Positions 33,080 through 43,500 of a DNA stretch of 64,000 bases are shown here, piece after piece. The position numbers and the translations under genes were made by a program. The DNA is from Pseudopedobacter sp035496935 (GTDB taxonomy: Bacteria > Bacteroidota > Bacteroidia > Sphingobacteriales > Sphingobacteriaceae), in the NCBI GenBank assembly GCA_035496935.1, contig DATJED010000023.1, positions 248,001 through 312,000 of the forward strand, in the 5' to 3' direction. The notes under the pieces are model-generated. The model saw only the letters and a list, made by a program, of their open reading frames with translations, was not told where the DNA came from and made no database searches. The stretch's first letter is position 1, and each line of letters begins with the position of its first letter.

Positions 33080-35743
33080 TTGAAATTTAACTATATATTT
33101 TTTACATGTGTCTTACTATTTGTAAACATCGGTACTAAAGCTAATGTCTTGTTGGCGCAAGATACACTAAAAAATATAGTGACAACCGATAGTGTTTCTG
33201 TTGCAACCGATAGCACCATTGTTGTTAAAACGGATAGCCTGAAAAAAAAGTCTAAAGCGGGGGAAATTACCGATGTTATAAAAGCTGTTGCGTCTGATTC
33301 CTCATTTTATGATGTAAAGGAAAATATGATGTACCTTTTTGGTAACGCCAGAATTACCTACGGCGAAAGCCAGGTTGATGCAGGTTATATCAAGGTTGAT
33401 TATAAAAAAAATACTGTTTTTGCAAAAGGAATCACGGATTCTTTAGGACATTTTTCTGGCTTACCTATCTTTAAAGATCCATCTCAAGGTACGTTAACTG
33501 CCGATTCTGTTTTTTACAACTTTAAAACTGCAAAAGGAAAAATTTTTCAGGTTTATTCTGAACAGGATGGAGGCTATATTACCGGAGGAAAAATTAAAAA
33601 GCAGGTAAACGACGAAGTTCACATGCAGAACGTGGTCTACTCTACCTGTGATTTGCCTTCGCCACATCAGCATTTCGGCATTGTAATTACTAAGGGGATA
33701 GCCACAGAAAACCAAATAGTGACCGGACCGGCCTATATGTTTATTGAGGACGTTCCGCTTCCGTTTATTTTACCCTTCGGTTTTTTTCCGAAACCTAATA
33801 AAAGAGCATCGGGAATTATGTTGCCGCAAGTAGGTGAGGATGCAACTTTGGGTTTTTTCCTGCGTGATTTCGGTTATTATATCGGTTTAAACGATTATTG
33901 GGATTTAACCCTAAAAGGAGGTGTTTACTCAAAAGGTTCATGGGAAACTAATGCCGCAAGCCGTTATACCAAACGCTATAAATACAGCGGAAACCTTTAT
34001 TTATCTTACTCTTCACGGAAATATGGTGTAGAGGGGACCGAAGAGTTCGAACATCCGACAAAAGATTTTCAGATCAGGTGGTCGCACCAACAAAATCCAA
34101 ATGCTCGTCCCGGAACAAATTTTGGGGCATCGGTGAACGCGAGTACAAGAGGCGCTTTTAGAAATGTGCCCGGTTATAGCTATCAGCAAATTGTGCAAAA
34201 CCAATTGAGTTCAAGTATCTCATACAGTAAAAACTGGGCAAATTCGCCTTTCAGTTTAACTACGGCTTTAACGCATAGTCAGGATTTATCAAGCGGAACA
34301 GTGTCTTTAAGTTTGCCGAGCTTAAACTTTAGTATGACCACTTTAAACCCTTTTGATTCAAAAGATAGGGTTGGCGAACAAAAGTGGTATCAAAGAATTG
34401 CGGTAGGTTATTCTATGCAGGCAGATAACCAATTAAGTACGTTTGATTCTTTATTGTTTAAAAAAGAGAGCTTAAAAAGGGTGCGTAGCGGTATACAGCA
34501 CAATATCCCAATTTCGATGTCTTCTAAAGTGTTTAAATTTTTCCAGTTTAGCCAAAGCGTTAATTATAGCGAGAAATGGTATTTCCAGACCATTAGAAAG
34601 CATTACGTTGCAAGGCCAACCAGCACCGGAACCATCGATTCTACTGCAACAGATACCATCCCTGGTTTTAGAAGAGCATCTGAATACAGCGTAGGCGGAA
34701 GTTTGAACACCAAAATTTACGGCATGGTGAATTTCAAAAAGGGTAAGCTGATGGCTATTCGGCATGTGATTACGCCAAACATCGGGTTTTCTTACCGGCC
34801 AGATTTTGGTCAATCAAAGTTTGGTTATTATGACAGCTTGCAGGTTAATCAGTATGGCGAAAAAAGAGCTTATTCCATTTTTGAAAACAGCTTGTACGGC
34901 GGGCCTGGGAACGGGAGAAGTGCCGCAATAAATTTTGGTCTTGATAACAATATTGAAATAAAAGTGCGAAGTACAAAGGATACCACCAATAACGGCATTA
35001 AAAAAATCCCGATTTTACAGGGATTATCAATAAACGGTTCATATAATTTCGTTGCTGATAGTATGAAACTTTCGCAGTTGAGTTTTGGCGGACGAACGTT
35101 TTTTACCGAAAAACTGGGTGTCAGTTTCTCCGGATCCTTAGACCCTTATGTTTTTTACAAAGAAACCGTGAGCGGGAGGTTACAAGGTAGAGATATTGAT
35201 AGATATACCTGGCAAGACGGAAAGTTGCCCCGCTTAACCAACTTCAATTTTTCATTTGATTATAGTTTGAATTCCAGTTCGCTGGGTAAAAATAATAAGG
35301 CCAACAATCCGCCACCACAGCAAAACAACGGCGATTTATATAACAGAGTTAATGCCCAACAGGCAGAACAGCTTCAGCAAATCAGCAGAAATGCAAACGC
35401 CTTTGTTGATTTTAACATTCCTTGGAATCTTAGTTTTTATTACAACTTCAACTATTCCAACAATGGTCTGGATAAGCAATTGGTGCAAACTTTAAATGCC
35501 AACGGCGATTTTAATTTAACGCCAAAATGGAAAGTGCAGTTTAACACCGGTTACGATTTTAGAAACAATGCCATCAGTTTAACTTCTTTTTCGATTTACA
35601 GAGATTTACATTGCTGGGATATGTCCATCCGCTGGATTCCTTTTGGTCCATACCAAAGTTATAGCGTAGATTTAAGGGTTAAATCGTCTATTTTGCAGGA
35701 TTTAAAATTGAGCAAAAGAAGAGAATACTACAATCAGTTTTAA
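33080..35743 (+). CDS. lptD: LptD-like LPS assembly outer-membrane protein
   Basis: About 887 residues. Signal sequence (FNYIFFTCVLLFVNIGTKANVLLA), then an OstA/LptA-like jellyroll segment (MMYLFGNARITYGESQVDAGYIKVDYKKNTVFAKG), then a very long beta-barrel rich in aromatic/Gly alternation ending in SILQDLKLSKRREYYNQF. It is expected to insert LPS into the outer leaflet. It has very few cysteines, unlike the disulfide-linked E. coli LptD. No ATG opens the frame; TTG at 33080 gives MKFNYIFF and TTG at 33053 is an alternative. cinA starts 2 bases after its stop. Confidence 0.85.
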   Translation: MKFNYIFFTCVLLFVNIGTKANVLLAQDTLKNIVTTDSVSVATDSTIVVKTDSLKKKSKAGEITDVIKAVASDSSFYDVKENMMYLFGNARITYGESQVDAGYIKVDYKKNTVFAKGITDSLGHFSGLPIFKDPSQGTLTADSVFYNFKTAKGKIFQVYSEQDGGYITGGKIKKQVNDEVHMQNVVYSTCDLPSPHQHFGIVITKGIATENQIVTGPAYMFIEDVPLPFILPFGFFPKPNKRASGIMLPQVGEDATLGFFLRDFGYYIGLNDYWDLTLKGGVYSKGSWETNAASRYTKRYKYSGNLYLSYSSRKYGVEGTEEFEHPTKDFQIRWSHQQNPNARPGTNFGASVNASTRGAFRNVPGYSYQQIVQNQLSSSISYSKNWANSPFSLTTALTHSQDLSSGTVSLSLPSLNFSMTTLNPFDSKDRVGEQKWYQRIAVGYSMQADNQLSTFDSLLFKKESLKRVRSGIQHNIPISMSSKVFKFFQFSQSVNYSEKWYFQTIRKHYVARPTSTGTIDSTATDTIPGFRRASEYSVGGSLNTKIYGMVNFKKGKLMAIRHVITPNIGFSYRPDFGQSKFGYYDSLQVNQYGEKRAYSIFENSLYGGPGNGRSAAINFGLDNNIEIKVRSTKDTTNNGIKKIPILQGLSINGSYNFVADSMKLSQLSFGGRTFFTEKLGVSFSGSLDPYVFYKETVSGRLQGRDIDRYTWQDGKLPRLTNFNFSFDYSLNSSSLGKNNKANNPPPQQNNGDLYNRVNAQQAEQLQQISRNANAFVDFNIPWNLSFYYNFNYSNNGLDKQLVQTLNANGDFNLTPKWKVQFNTGYDFRNNAISLTSFSIYRDLHCWDMSIRWIPFGPYQSYSVDLRVKSSILQDLKLSKRREYYNQF

Positions 35744-35745
35744 TC

Positions 35746-36993
35746 ATGCAGGCAGAACTAATTACCATAGGCGATGAAATTTTAATTGGGCAGATTGTTG
35801 ATACAAATTCTGCTTGGATAGCTACCGAGCTTAATAAAATTGGTATTAAGGTAAAACAAATTAGCTCCGTTTCTGATGATGTATTGCATATTTTAACCGC
35901 TTTAGCCGAGGCAGAACAAAGGGCAGATATTATTTTGATTACCGGAGGTTTAGGGCCTACAAAAGACGATATCACTAAAAAAACTTTAGCCCAATACTTC
36001 AGTTGCGATGAATTTGTTTTAGACCAGGCAACTTTGGAAATCGTAGAACGCATTTTTGCAAAATACAACCGCCCGCTATTAGATGTTAATATTCAGCAGG
36101 CAATGGTTCCTAAAGTTTGCGAAGTGGTTTTAAATCAGCAGGGCACTGCACCAGCAATGCTTTTTAGAAAAGGAAAAAAAATATTCGTTTCTATGCCCGG
36201 CGTACCTTACGAGATGATGAACATCATGAGCAGTTCGGTAATTCCCTTGATTCAGAAAGCTTATCATTTGCCAGCCATTTATCATCAAACTATTTTAACA
36301 GCAGGCGTTGGCGAATCTTTTTTAGCCGAAATTTTAGAACCCGTTGAAGCCAGCCTTCCTAACTATATTAAGTTGGCTTATCTGCCAAAATTGGGTTCGG
36401 TGAGGTTACGTTTAAGCACTACCGAACATGCTTCTTTGGAAGTTATCAAAGAAGTTAACGCTTTCGCTGAGAAAATAATCGAGGCTATCCCTAATTATTG
36501 GATTTCAAAGGAAGACCTTCCTATTGAAAAAGTTATTTTGAACCTAATGCAGGAAAAATCGCTGACTTTATCCGTGGCTGAAAGCTGTACTGGTGGCGAA
36601 ATTGCAAAAACCATTACGCAACATGCTGGCTGTTCTTCGGTGTTTTTAGGAGGCGCAGTTACCTATTCTAATCGACTAAAAGAAAAAGTATTGGACGTAA
36701 AAGCCGAAACATTGAACAAACTTGGTGCGGTAAGCGAGGAAACGGTTAGAGAAATGGCAGAAGGATGCTTGGCAAATTTTGGTTCGGATTATAGCGTAGC
36801 CGTTAGCGGAGTTGCCGGGCCAGATGGAGGCACTGCCGAAAAACCAGTTGGCACCGTTTGGATTGCGGTTGGAAATAAAAACGAGGTGATTTCCCAGAAA
36901 TTCACTTTCGGCAATAAGCGAATCCAAAATATTGAAAGAGCCACTATGGCAGCTTTTACCCTTTTATTCAGATTTTTAAAATCAAATAGTTAA
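35746..36993 (+). CDS. cinA: competence/damage-inducible protein CinA
   Basis: 415 residues. The N-terminal molybdopterin-binding-like (MoCF) domain has ITIGDEILIGQIVDTNSAWIA and ITGGLGPTKDDITKKTLA. The C-terminal CinA deamidase domain has SVAESCTGGEIAKTITQHAGCSSVFLGGAVTYSN and SGVAGPDGGTAEKPVGTVWIA. Family roles are NMN deamidation (pyridine nucleotide recycling) and ADP-ribose hydrolysis. It is coupled to lptD (2-base gap); the pairing looks positional rather than functional. Confidence 0.95.
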   Translation: MQAELITIGDEILIGQIVDTNSAWIATELNKIGIKVKQISSVSDDVLHILTALAEAEQRADIILITGGLGPTKDDITKKTLAQYFSCDEFVLDQATLEIVERIFAKYNRPLLDVNIQQAMVPKVCEVVLNQQGTAPAMLFRKGKKIFVSMPGVPYEMMNIMSSSVIPLIQKAYHLPAIYHQTILTAGVGESFLAEILEPVEASLPNYIKLAYLPKLGSVRLRLSTTEHASLEVIKEVNAFAEKIIEAIPNYWISKEDLPIEKVILNLMQEKSLTLSVAESCTGGEIAKTITQHAGCSSVFLGGAVTYSNRLKEKVLDVKAETLNKLGAVSEETVREMAEGCLANFGSDYSVAVSGVAGPDGGTAEKPVGTVWIAVGNKNEVISQKFTFGNKRIQNIERATMAAFTLLFRFLKSNS

Positions 36994-37085
36994 GTATCTT
37001 CAGTAAAAAATAGCTTAACATATCTAGGGCTAAAAAAAACTCACACCTAGTTGTTCAAATTTTCCGTAAAACAGTTTGGCATTTG

Positions 37086-37117
37086 TTGAAGTTAAAAGCA
37101 TTATATTATTAATTTTG
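37086..37117 (+). promoter_or_regulatory. probable promoter of E2 gene
   Basis: TTG (37086-37088), a 21-base spacer, then TAATTTTG (37110-37117), an exact TAnnTTTG match. The predicted leader is about 15-20 bases. Confidence 0.55.
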
Positions 37118-37137
37118 ATCTAAAACTTATAAAATCC

Positions 37138-38499
37138 ATGGCTCAATACGAACTTTTATTACCAAAGATGGGTGAGAGCGTTGCGGAAGCAACAATTATT
37201 AAATGGGATAAGCAACCTGGAGATCAGATAGAAATTGACGAGATTGTTTTAGAGATTGCTACAGACAAAGTTGATTCTGAGGTTCCATCGCCCGTTATCG
37301 GTAAATTAGTGAAGCAACTGTTCAAAGAAAACGAGGTTGCACAGGTTGGCGATGTGATCGCGATTATAGAAGTTGATGGGGGTGAGGACGCCACAGAAGC
37401 GATAAGAGAAGAAATAAGCGTTCCTGAAGACCTTAAAACCGAAGAAGTTAAACCAGAAGATATTCCCTTTATACCCCAAGAAACGGAGCCAGAAGAAAAA
37501 AAAGAACAATCTGATTTTTCATCGTCAGAGAGGTTTTACTCGCCTTTGGTCAAAAGTATCGCACAAGAGGAAGGAATAAGTGCTGCCGAGTTAGATCAGA
37601 TTAAAGGTTCTGGAAACGATGGCAGGGTAACAAAGGATGATCTGCTGGGCTATATCGCTAACCGAGGAACGCAACCTAACGCAACCAGCGCTTATACTGA
37701 GCCAAAAATATCAGAGGAAGAAATTAGAGAAAGGCAATCATCAGCGTCAGAAACTCCGGTCTTTGCCCCAATATCGTCTAGCAAAACGCTGTCTGATGAA
37801 ATTATTGAAATGGATCGTATGCGTAAAATAATTGCGGAGCACATGGTTGCCAGTAAGGAAATAGCGGCACATGTAACCTCTTTTGTTGAAGCGGATGTAA
37901 CCAATTTAGTGTTATGGAGAGACAAAGTCAAAAGTGCTTTTGAAAAACGTGAGGGCGAAAAAATTACTTTCACCCCGATTTTTGTAGAGGCTGTTGCTAA
38001 AGCTATTAAGGATATGCCAATGATCAATATTTCTTTAAACGGTAACCAGATTATCAAGAAAAAAGATATTAATATTGGTATGGCGGCCGCTTTGCCAAAT
38101 GGTAATTTAATTGTTCCGGTTATAAAAAACGCAGATCAACTAAATTTGGTTGGCCTAACTAAAGCCGTAAATGATTTAGCAAAAAGATCTAGAGATAATA
38201 AACTACAGCCAGATGAGGTAAAAGGTGGAACTTTTACATTAACAAATATCGGTGGATTTGGCAATATAATGGGGACGCCAATTATTAACCAGCCACAAGT
38301 AGCTATTTTGGCAGTTGGAGCCATTAAAAAGAAACCTGCCGTTTTAGAAACCCAATATGGCGATGTAATCGCAATCAGGCATATCATGTACCTTTCACTT
38401 TCTTACGACCACAGAATTGTGGATGGCGCTTTGGGTGGTAGTTTTGTGAAGCGAGTTGCCGATTATTTGGAGCAATGGGATGTGAATAGGGAAATATAG
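37138..38499 (+). CDS. 2-oxoacid dehydrogenase E2 (dihydrolipoamide acyltransferase)
   Basis: 453 residues. Lipoyl domain 1-80 with the lipoylated K44 in EIATDKVDSEV; acidic linker; E3-binding domain about 133-173 (SPLVKSIAQEEGISAAELDQIKG); catalytic acyltransferase domain from about 215 with the active-site H425 in SYDHRIVDG. The complex (branched-chain, 2-oxoglutarate or pyruvate) cannot be fixed from sequence. No E1 or E3 gene is adjacent. The single lipoyl domain and orphan position are typical of the branched-chain-type E2 of Bacteroidota. Confidence 0.92.
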   Translation: MAQYELLLPKMGESVAEATIIKWDKQPGDQIEIDEIVLEIATDKVDSEVPSPVIGKLVKQLFKENEVAQVGDVIAIIEVDGGEDATEAIREEISVPEDLKTEEVKPEDIPFIPQETEPEEKKEQSDFSSSERFYSPLVKSIAQEEGISAAELDQIKGSGNDGRVTKDDLLGYIANRGTQPNATSAYTEPKISEEEIRERQSSASETPVFAPISSSKTLSDEIIEMDRMRKIIAEHMVASKEIAAHVTSFVEADVTNLVLWRDKVKSAFEKREGEKITFTPIFVEAVAKAIKDMPMINISLNGNQIIKKKDINIGMAAALPNGNLIVPVIKNADQLNLVGLTKAVNDLAKRSRDNKLQPDEVKGGTFTLTNIGGFGNIMGTPIINQPQVAILAVGAIKKKPAVLETQYGDVIAIRHIMYLSLSYDHRIVDGALGGSFVKRVADYLEQWDVNREI

Positions 38500-38504
38500 T
38501 TAGG

Positions 38505-38532
38505 AAGCTGAAAGCTTAAGGCTTAAAGCGCA
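38505..38532. repeat. tandem heptamer array, consensus ARGCNNA
   Basis: Four consecutive units, AAGCTGA, AAGCTTA, AGGCTTA and AAGCGCA, lie directly after the E2 stop codon. The stretch 38514-38529 is identical over 16 bases to 25428-25443. Confidence 0.75.
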
Positions 38533-38566
38533 AGCTTGTAGATGTAGAACAATGATATTTTTAATT

Positions 38567-38600
38567 AAACGGGCTATTCCTAACTAAGAATAGCCCGTTT
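38567..38600. terminator. bidirectional terminator between E2 and small exported protein gene
   Basis: A perfect 13-bp stem (38567-38579 with 38588-38600) and 8-base loop between convergent genes. It is flanked by AT-rich sequence on both sides. Confidence 0.75.
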
Positions 38601-38617
38601 CATTTGATTCGGAAAAA

Positions 38618-38974
38618 TTAATTTTCTTTAGTTGGGGCAGTTTGAGCTTGTTGTGCTTTTAATTCTTTGGCTTTAGCTTTCTGCTCATCAGTTAATGTAG
38701 CTTTTACAACATCGTTGTATTTTTTGCTAATTGCTTTCATTTGTTCGGCATCCGGAGCATTACCTTTTCCAGCAGTAGCTTTTAATGCATCAACCGATTT
38801 AAGCTTTTCTACTTGTGCGTTGTAAATAGTAGTTTTTTGTTCAGCAGAAAGAGAAAGATTTTTTTCCATCATTTCTGTTGATTTTGTAGCTCTTTCTTCA
38901 GGAGATTTCTTTTGTGCAAAACCGGTAGCGCTTACTGCTACAAAAAGGGCAATTGATAAAATGTATTTTTTCAT
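38618..38974 (-). CDS. small exported helical protein, Spy-like
   Basis: 118 residues. Signal peptide MKKYILSIALFVAVSATGFAQ, then a charged, entirely helical chain with two LSAEQKTTIYN / LTDEQKAKAKEL units. These resemble the LTxxQ-type motifs of periplasmic Spy/CpxP chaperones. Its C-terminus is Gln/Ala/Thr-rich. Probably a periplasmic stress or chaperone-like protein; that role is inferred from composition only. Confidence 0.78.
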   Translation of the reverse strand: MKKYILSIALFVAVSATGFAQKKSPEERATKSTEMMEKNLSLSAEQKTTIYNAQVEKLKSVDALKATAGKGNAPDAEQMKAISKKYNDVVKATLTDEQKAKAKELKAQQAQTAPTKEN

Positions 38975-39032
38975 TTTTAAGAGATTTATTCCCTTATGAA
39001 TTTAAAAAGCAAAAAAGGTTTAACACTAATAA

Positions 39033-39809
39033 TTATTTTTTTTCTTGCTGTAACTGGCTGATTGAACGTTGCATCTGCGATATCATTGTAGTTAAACTTT
39101 CCATTGTGGGTTCCGGTGTTGGTTGTGGCATTTCTGTAGAAATATAACCTTTCGCTCTCCAGATTTCCATAATTTCGTTGGGTGTAATATAATAAGGCTC
39201 ATACACTTGATTGTCGGAAACTAACTTCAAACCCTTGTCGGCTTTTATTTTAGAACCTATTCGCTTATAAACCACTCCTTCATTGCTGCTAATCACTACA
39301 GCGGTTTCTCCTACTTTTAAGTCGTTCCAGTTTTCAACGTATTCAGAAATAATAATTGACCCTGAAGGTAACGGCAACATGGAATCGCCCTTAATTTCGA
39401 AAGCCCGATAAGTACCCTGTTTAAATATCGGCAAAGAAAACTTTGGTAATGATGCCACATATTCAGGATCACTGTAGCCGTTTAAATAACCTGCACTGGC
39501 TTTAACTGGCACCAGTTCGATGTTTTCGTTATCATCTTTATCAACAGTAATGCTTAATATACGTACGTTAGAAGCATCTCCTTTTGGTTTCGGTTTCCAA
39601 TGTGCATCAATTTTTTCGTTGATAAGCTCATCAATACTTAGCTCAAAAAAGTCGGCAAACTTTTTTAACAGTTCATACTTAGGGTCGGCCCGTTCTTCTT
39701 CATAAGCGCCTACCAATGATCTTTTTATGTCCATTGAGTCGGCAAACTGCTGTTGCGTAAGCCCTTTCTTTTTTCTTAAAAACTTGATGTTTTCTGATAT
39801 TTTTCCCAT
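39033..39809 (-). CDS. LexA-like XRE repressor with intact S24 autoprotease domain
   Basis: 258 residues. N-terminal helix-turn-helix at about 6-62 (NIKFLRKKKGLTQQQFADSM). The C-terminal S24 peptidase domain shows a candidate Ala-Gly cleavage site A106-G107, nucleophile S143 in KGDSMLP and K182 in VVYKRIG, with spacing like LexA (AG to Ser 37, Ser to Lys 39). A short coiled-coil tail (MESLTTMISQMQRSISQLQQ) ends it. It probably represses its own gene and the divergent GIY-YIG-like gene and is relieved by RecA- or stress-stimulated self-cleavage. Confidence 0.88.
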   Translation of the reverse strand: MGKISENIKFLRKKKGLTQQQFADSMDIKRSLVGAYEEERADPKYELLKKFADFFELSIDELINEKIDAHWKPKPKGDASNVRILSITVDKDDNENIELVPVKASAGYLNGYSDPEYVASLPKFSLPIFKQGTYRAFEIKGDSMLPLPSGSIIISEYVENWNDLKVGETAVVISSNEGVVYKRIGSKIKADKGLKLVSDNQVYEPYYITPNEIMEIWRAKGYISTEMPQPTPEPTMESLTTMISQMQRSISQLQQEKK

Positions 39810-39821
39810 TTCAAAAAAATA

Positions 39822-39869
39822 TTTGTTTTTACTAAAAATGTTAGTATTTTTATGCCAATAAAATTAGTA
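39822..39869. promoter_or_regulatory. candidate operator and promoter in divergent region
   Basis: TACTAA (39830-39835) and its complement TTAGTA (39841-39846) are separated by 5 bases, and a third TTAGTA lies at 39864-39869. For the plus-strand gene, TTTG (39822-39825), 19 bases, then TATTTTTA (39845-39852) resemble -33 and -7 elements, so the palindrome overlies the spacer. Confidence 0.5.
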
Positions 39870-39922
39870 ATTATTTTTTGATTTAGAAAAGGAATTTTAA
39901 ATCATTTTTTAAGCCTTGTAGT

Positions 39923-40303
39923 ATGAGCACTTTAACCATTAGAAAAAGCAATAACGGCAACATGAAAAAGTATGTATTTATAGTAACCGACCGTAACAGG
40001 CATAATTTACATGTAGGCTTAAGCGCAGATATTTTAAAAACAATGGACTTTTATAAAAAAATGCCAAGTTTAATGTTTGATGCCAGCCAGCAGTTGACCC
40101 GTTTGGTTTATTTTGAGGAATTGAATGATGAGGCTTCTGCAACCATAAGGTTTAATATCCTCAATAAATATACCCGCATCCAAAAAGAAAGAATGGTTAG
40201 ATCTGTAAATAGAGAATGGTTAGATTTAACTGTTGCCTTAAACCATGAAAATTTAGTAAATACAGTACGGTTGCCCCAGCATGTTTTAAGTTTTGCGTCT
40301 TAA
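39923..40303 (+). CDS. degenerate GIY-YIG domain protein
   Basis: 126 residues. The order KKYVFIVTDRNRHNLHVGLSADI, LVYFEELNDEASATIRFNILNKY and the ending REWLDL follow the single-domain GIY-YIG (YhbQ-like) nuclease pattern. However, GIY is VFI, YIG is HVG, the catalytic Arg after the second motif is missing (DILKTMDF), and the usual R-E before the metal site reads RFNIL. It therefore probably lost nuclease activity and may bind nucleic acid. The ATG at 39923 is used, and an internal Met at residue 14 is an alternative. Divergent from the LexA-like gene. Confidence 0.65.
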   Translation: MSTLTIRKSNNGNMKKYVFIVTDRNRHNLHVGLSADILKTMDFYKKMPSLMFDASQQLTRLVYFEELNDEASATIRFNILNKYTRIQKERMVRSVNREWLDLTVALNHENLVNTVRLPQHVLSFAS

Positions 40304-40509
40304 AAAAAGAAAAAAATGTTAGAACGAATATTTTGAGTGCTATGTCTTTGATTTTTTGTCATTGTTCTGTTGTCTCAAATCTTTGTCTTAGCTATATTTT
40401 AGCTTTTCAATATTTCGGATAGAAAAAATATTCTAATTATCCGTATATAAAAATTTCAATATTTGTTACTTTGCGTAATAATATTGATGATGTTTATTCC
40501 TTTTAACAA

Positions 40510-43500
40510 ATGAGGCCTTTTTATAAATTATTGATTTTATTTATAGGCTTCCTAATTATTTTCCAAAAAGCTTCTGCTCAGAACGTTACTAATGAAGGAT
40601 TAGAGTTTTGGCTATGCTTCCCGGATCATGTACCGTCGGAAGATAAGCTGGCAACAATGTCATTATTTATTACGTCAAAAAATAACTCAAGCGGTATAGT
40701 ATCTTGTGGCAATTATTCTCAATCCTTTACAGTACAAGCAAATACAGTTGAGGAAATATTTGTTCCACGTAATGTGTCTTTTCTTGGTTCGGGTAGTGGA
40801 GTTTTTAAAAATAAGGGAATAAAAGTAAAAGTAGATGAAGGAAAAGGCAAGGTTGTGGTTTATGCACACGTTTTCGCTGGTTTTAGGTCTGCTGCAACTT
40901 TAGTTTTACCTTATGAAGCTTTGGGCAGAAAACATTTTGCCATGGCTTATGACCAAGAACCTGCAGGTTATCCAGACTTTCATTCTCAATTAGAGGTGGT
41001 AGCGGTTGAACCAAATACAACCATCAATATTAAACCTGTTGTAAACGGAATTCCTCAGCCGGCATTTTCACAAACATTGGTTAACCCGGGAGATGTTTAT
41101 CAATACCAAAATATCCAAGATATTACTGGAACGTTGGTGGAGGTTGACTCGGTAACTTCTGGTTGTAAGCGAATTGCAGTGTTTTCTGGCAGTTCAGGGA
41201 TGGCGATCAGTACCCCAACTTGCAACGTTTTTCCGGATCACCCATCCTTGGATCCGCTGTTGCAACAACTTTATCCGATTGAAAGCTGGGGCAAAACTTT
41301 TCCGTTGATTCCGTTTTATAACAGAAATGCTGGCAGTATTTATCGGGTAATTGCGTCAGAAGATAATACAACTGTAACTGTAAATGGCATAACGACAGTT
41401 TTAAACGCTGGTAAGTTTTACTCTTCGCCACCTATTACTTCGGCTTCATTAATTAGGGCTGATAAGCCCATTTCGGTTGCACAGTTCGCCATTAGTCAGT
41501 TTTGTGCGGATAGTAGAAATGAATTTGCGGATGTTATTCCTAGCGATCCGGACATGGTGATTTTAAACCCATTGGAGTATAGTATTGATAGAATTACTTT
41601 ATATTCTTCCTCAAAATTGGCCATTACCGAGCAATATTTAAATGTTGTGATCCCCACTGCAAAAGTTTCATCCTTTACAATTAATAAAAATAATTTTTCG
41701 GGTAGTTTTTCTCCGGTGCCAACTGCTACGGATTATTCTTATGCACAAATTGCTTTGACGGGTATGGGGTCAAATTTTAGTTTAGCAGCAGATACAGGTT
41801 TCAATGCCATGGCTTATGGTTTTGGACCGGTGGAATCTTATGCTTATTCTGCAGGTACCAGCTTGGCAGCTACTACTATCGTTAACGCTTTAAAACACGG
41901 AACTAATGATGTTGTTGAGATGGCTTGTGTAAATCTGTCTTATGATTTTAAATTGTTGTTGCCTTATGTTCCTACAAAATTAATTTGGCAATTGGAACCA
42001 AATTTAGATCCTTTTGTTCAAGATCAGCCCAGTTACACGCAGGTTTCGGTCAACAAAAAATTATTGTACGAGTTTAGATTAGCTGCCGATAAAGTTTTTA
42101 CAAGCAGTGGCACAAAAAATATAGTGATAACGGCAAGTATTCCTGCCGGAGCGAATGTTTGTTCAACTATAGACGAAGAAAAGATAAATTATACATTTGA
42201 GGTAAGCGACTTGCCTGTTGCCGAATTTAATGCACCCGCTAAAGTATGCATTACAAAAGCTGCCAAATTTAATTACGTTGAAAAAAATATTGGAGAACCT
42301 GTGGTTTCATGGCTTTGGGATTTTGGCGATGGAACTACTTCTACCGAACAAAGTCCATCACATACGTATGCTTCTTTAGGTACTTATAAAGTAAAATTGA
42401 GTTTAATTAGTAAGATAGGCTGTAACTCCCTAGTAACTGAAAAAGAAATTTCGCTAATTAAACCTTTAGTTAACGAGTTCGAGATTGTTAGCCCGCTGTG
42501 TATCAATAATCCTATATCTTTTGTGGATCAAAGTACTTCAACAGACGGTGGCATAAGCAGTTGGTTGTGGGATTTTGGCGATGGCACTACCTCAAATGAA
42601 AAAAATCCGGTGCATGTATATGCTAAAAGCGGAACTTATAAAGTAAACCTGATTATAACTTCTCAAATTGGATGTACCGAGTCGCATGAGGAAATTATTA
42701 AGATAACAGATCCTGCAGAAATCGACTTCCCAGACCCCGGCTCATGTATTAACGATTTGGTAGCTTTTGAAGGAAAAATTAAGAGCGGAAATGTAAGCAA
42801 ATGGCTATGGGATTTTGGCGACGGTTCTGTTGATCCGATAGAAAGCATTAAACAAAATCCACAGCATAAATATTTAAGTACAGGGAGTTACAACGTAACT
42901 TTAAAGGCTACTTCTGCCGAGGGTTGCGTAACCACATTAACTAAAAATATCACGATAAGTGGTTCAAACCCTAAAGTGAGTTTTGAAGTTTTAGACAAGG
43001 ATAATTTATGCAGTAATACCGAAGTTAATTTTAAAAATACATCTACAATTGTATTTGGGAACATAATTAAGCTTGAGATTATTTACGAAAACAAACTCGG
43101 AGGAACGTCTGTAATTTATACTGATAACGCTCCAGAATTTGACAAGATTTATACCCATAAATATCCTGCATCGTCCGTAGACCAAAACTATCAGGTGATT
43201 TTTAGAGCTTATTCGGGTCAGTCGTGTTATCAGGAGTCTGTACCTGTAACCGTAACTGTACACGGCAGTCCGGAGGTGAAATTTGATAATGTTGAGCCGG
43301 TATGTTTAAATGCTCCAAAATTTTTGTTATCGGCTGCTAAAGAAACCACTGGGATAAAAGGCGTTGCAAAATTTGAAGGGGAGGGCGTGGTAGGCAATTA
43401 TTTCGACCCTGTTGTGGCCGGTGCCGGAAACCATACCGTTACCTATACTTTTACTTCCAACAAAGGCTGTCAGGAAATAATAACGAATACTATTACGGTA

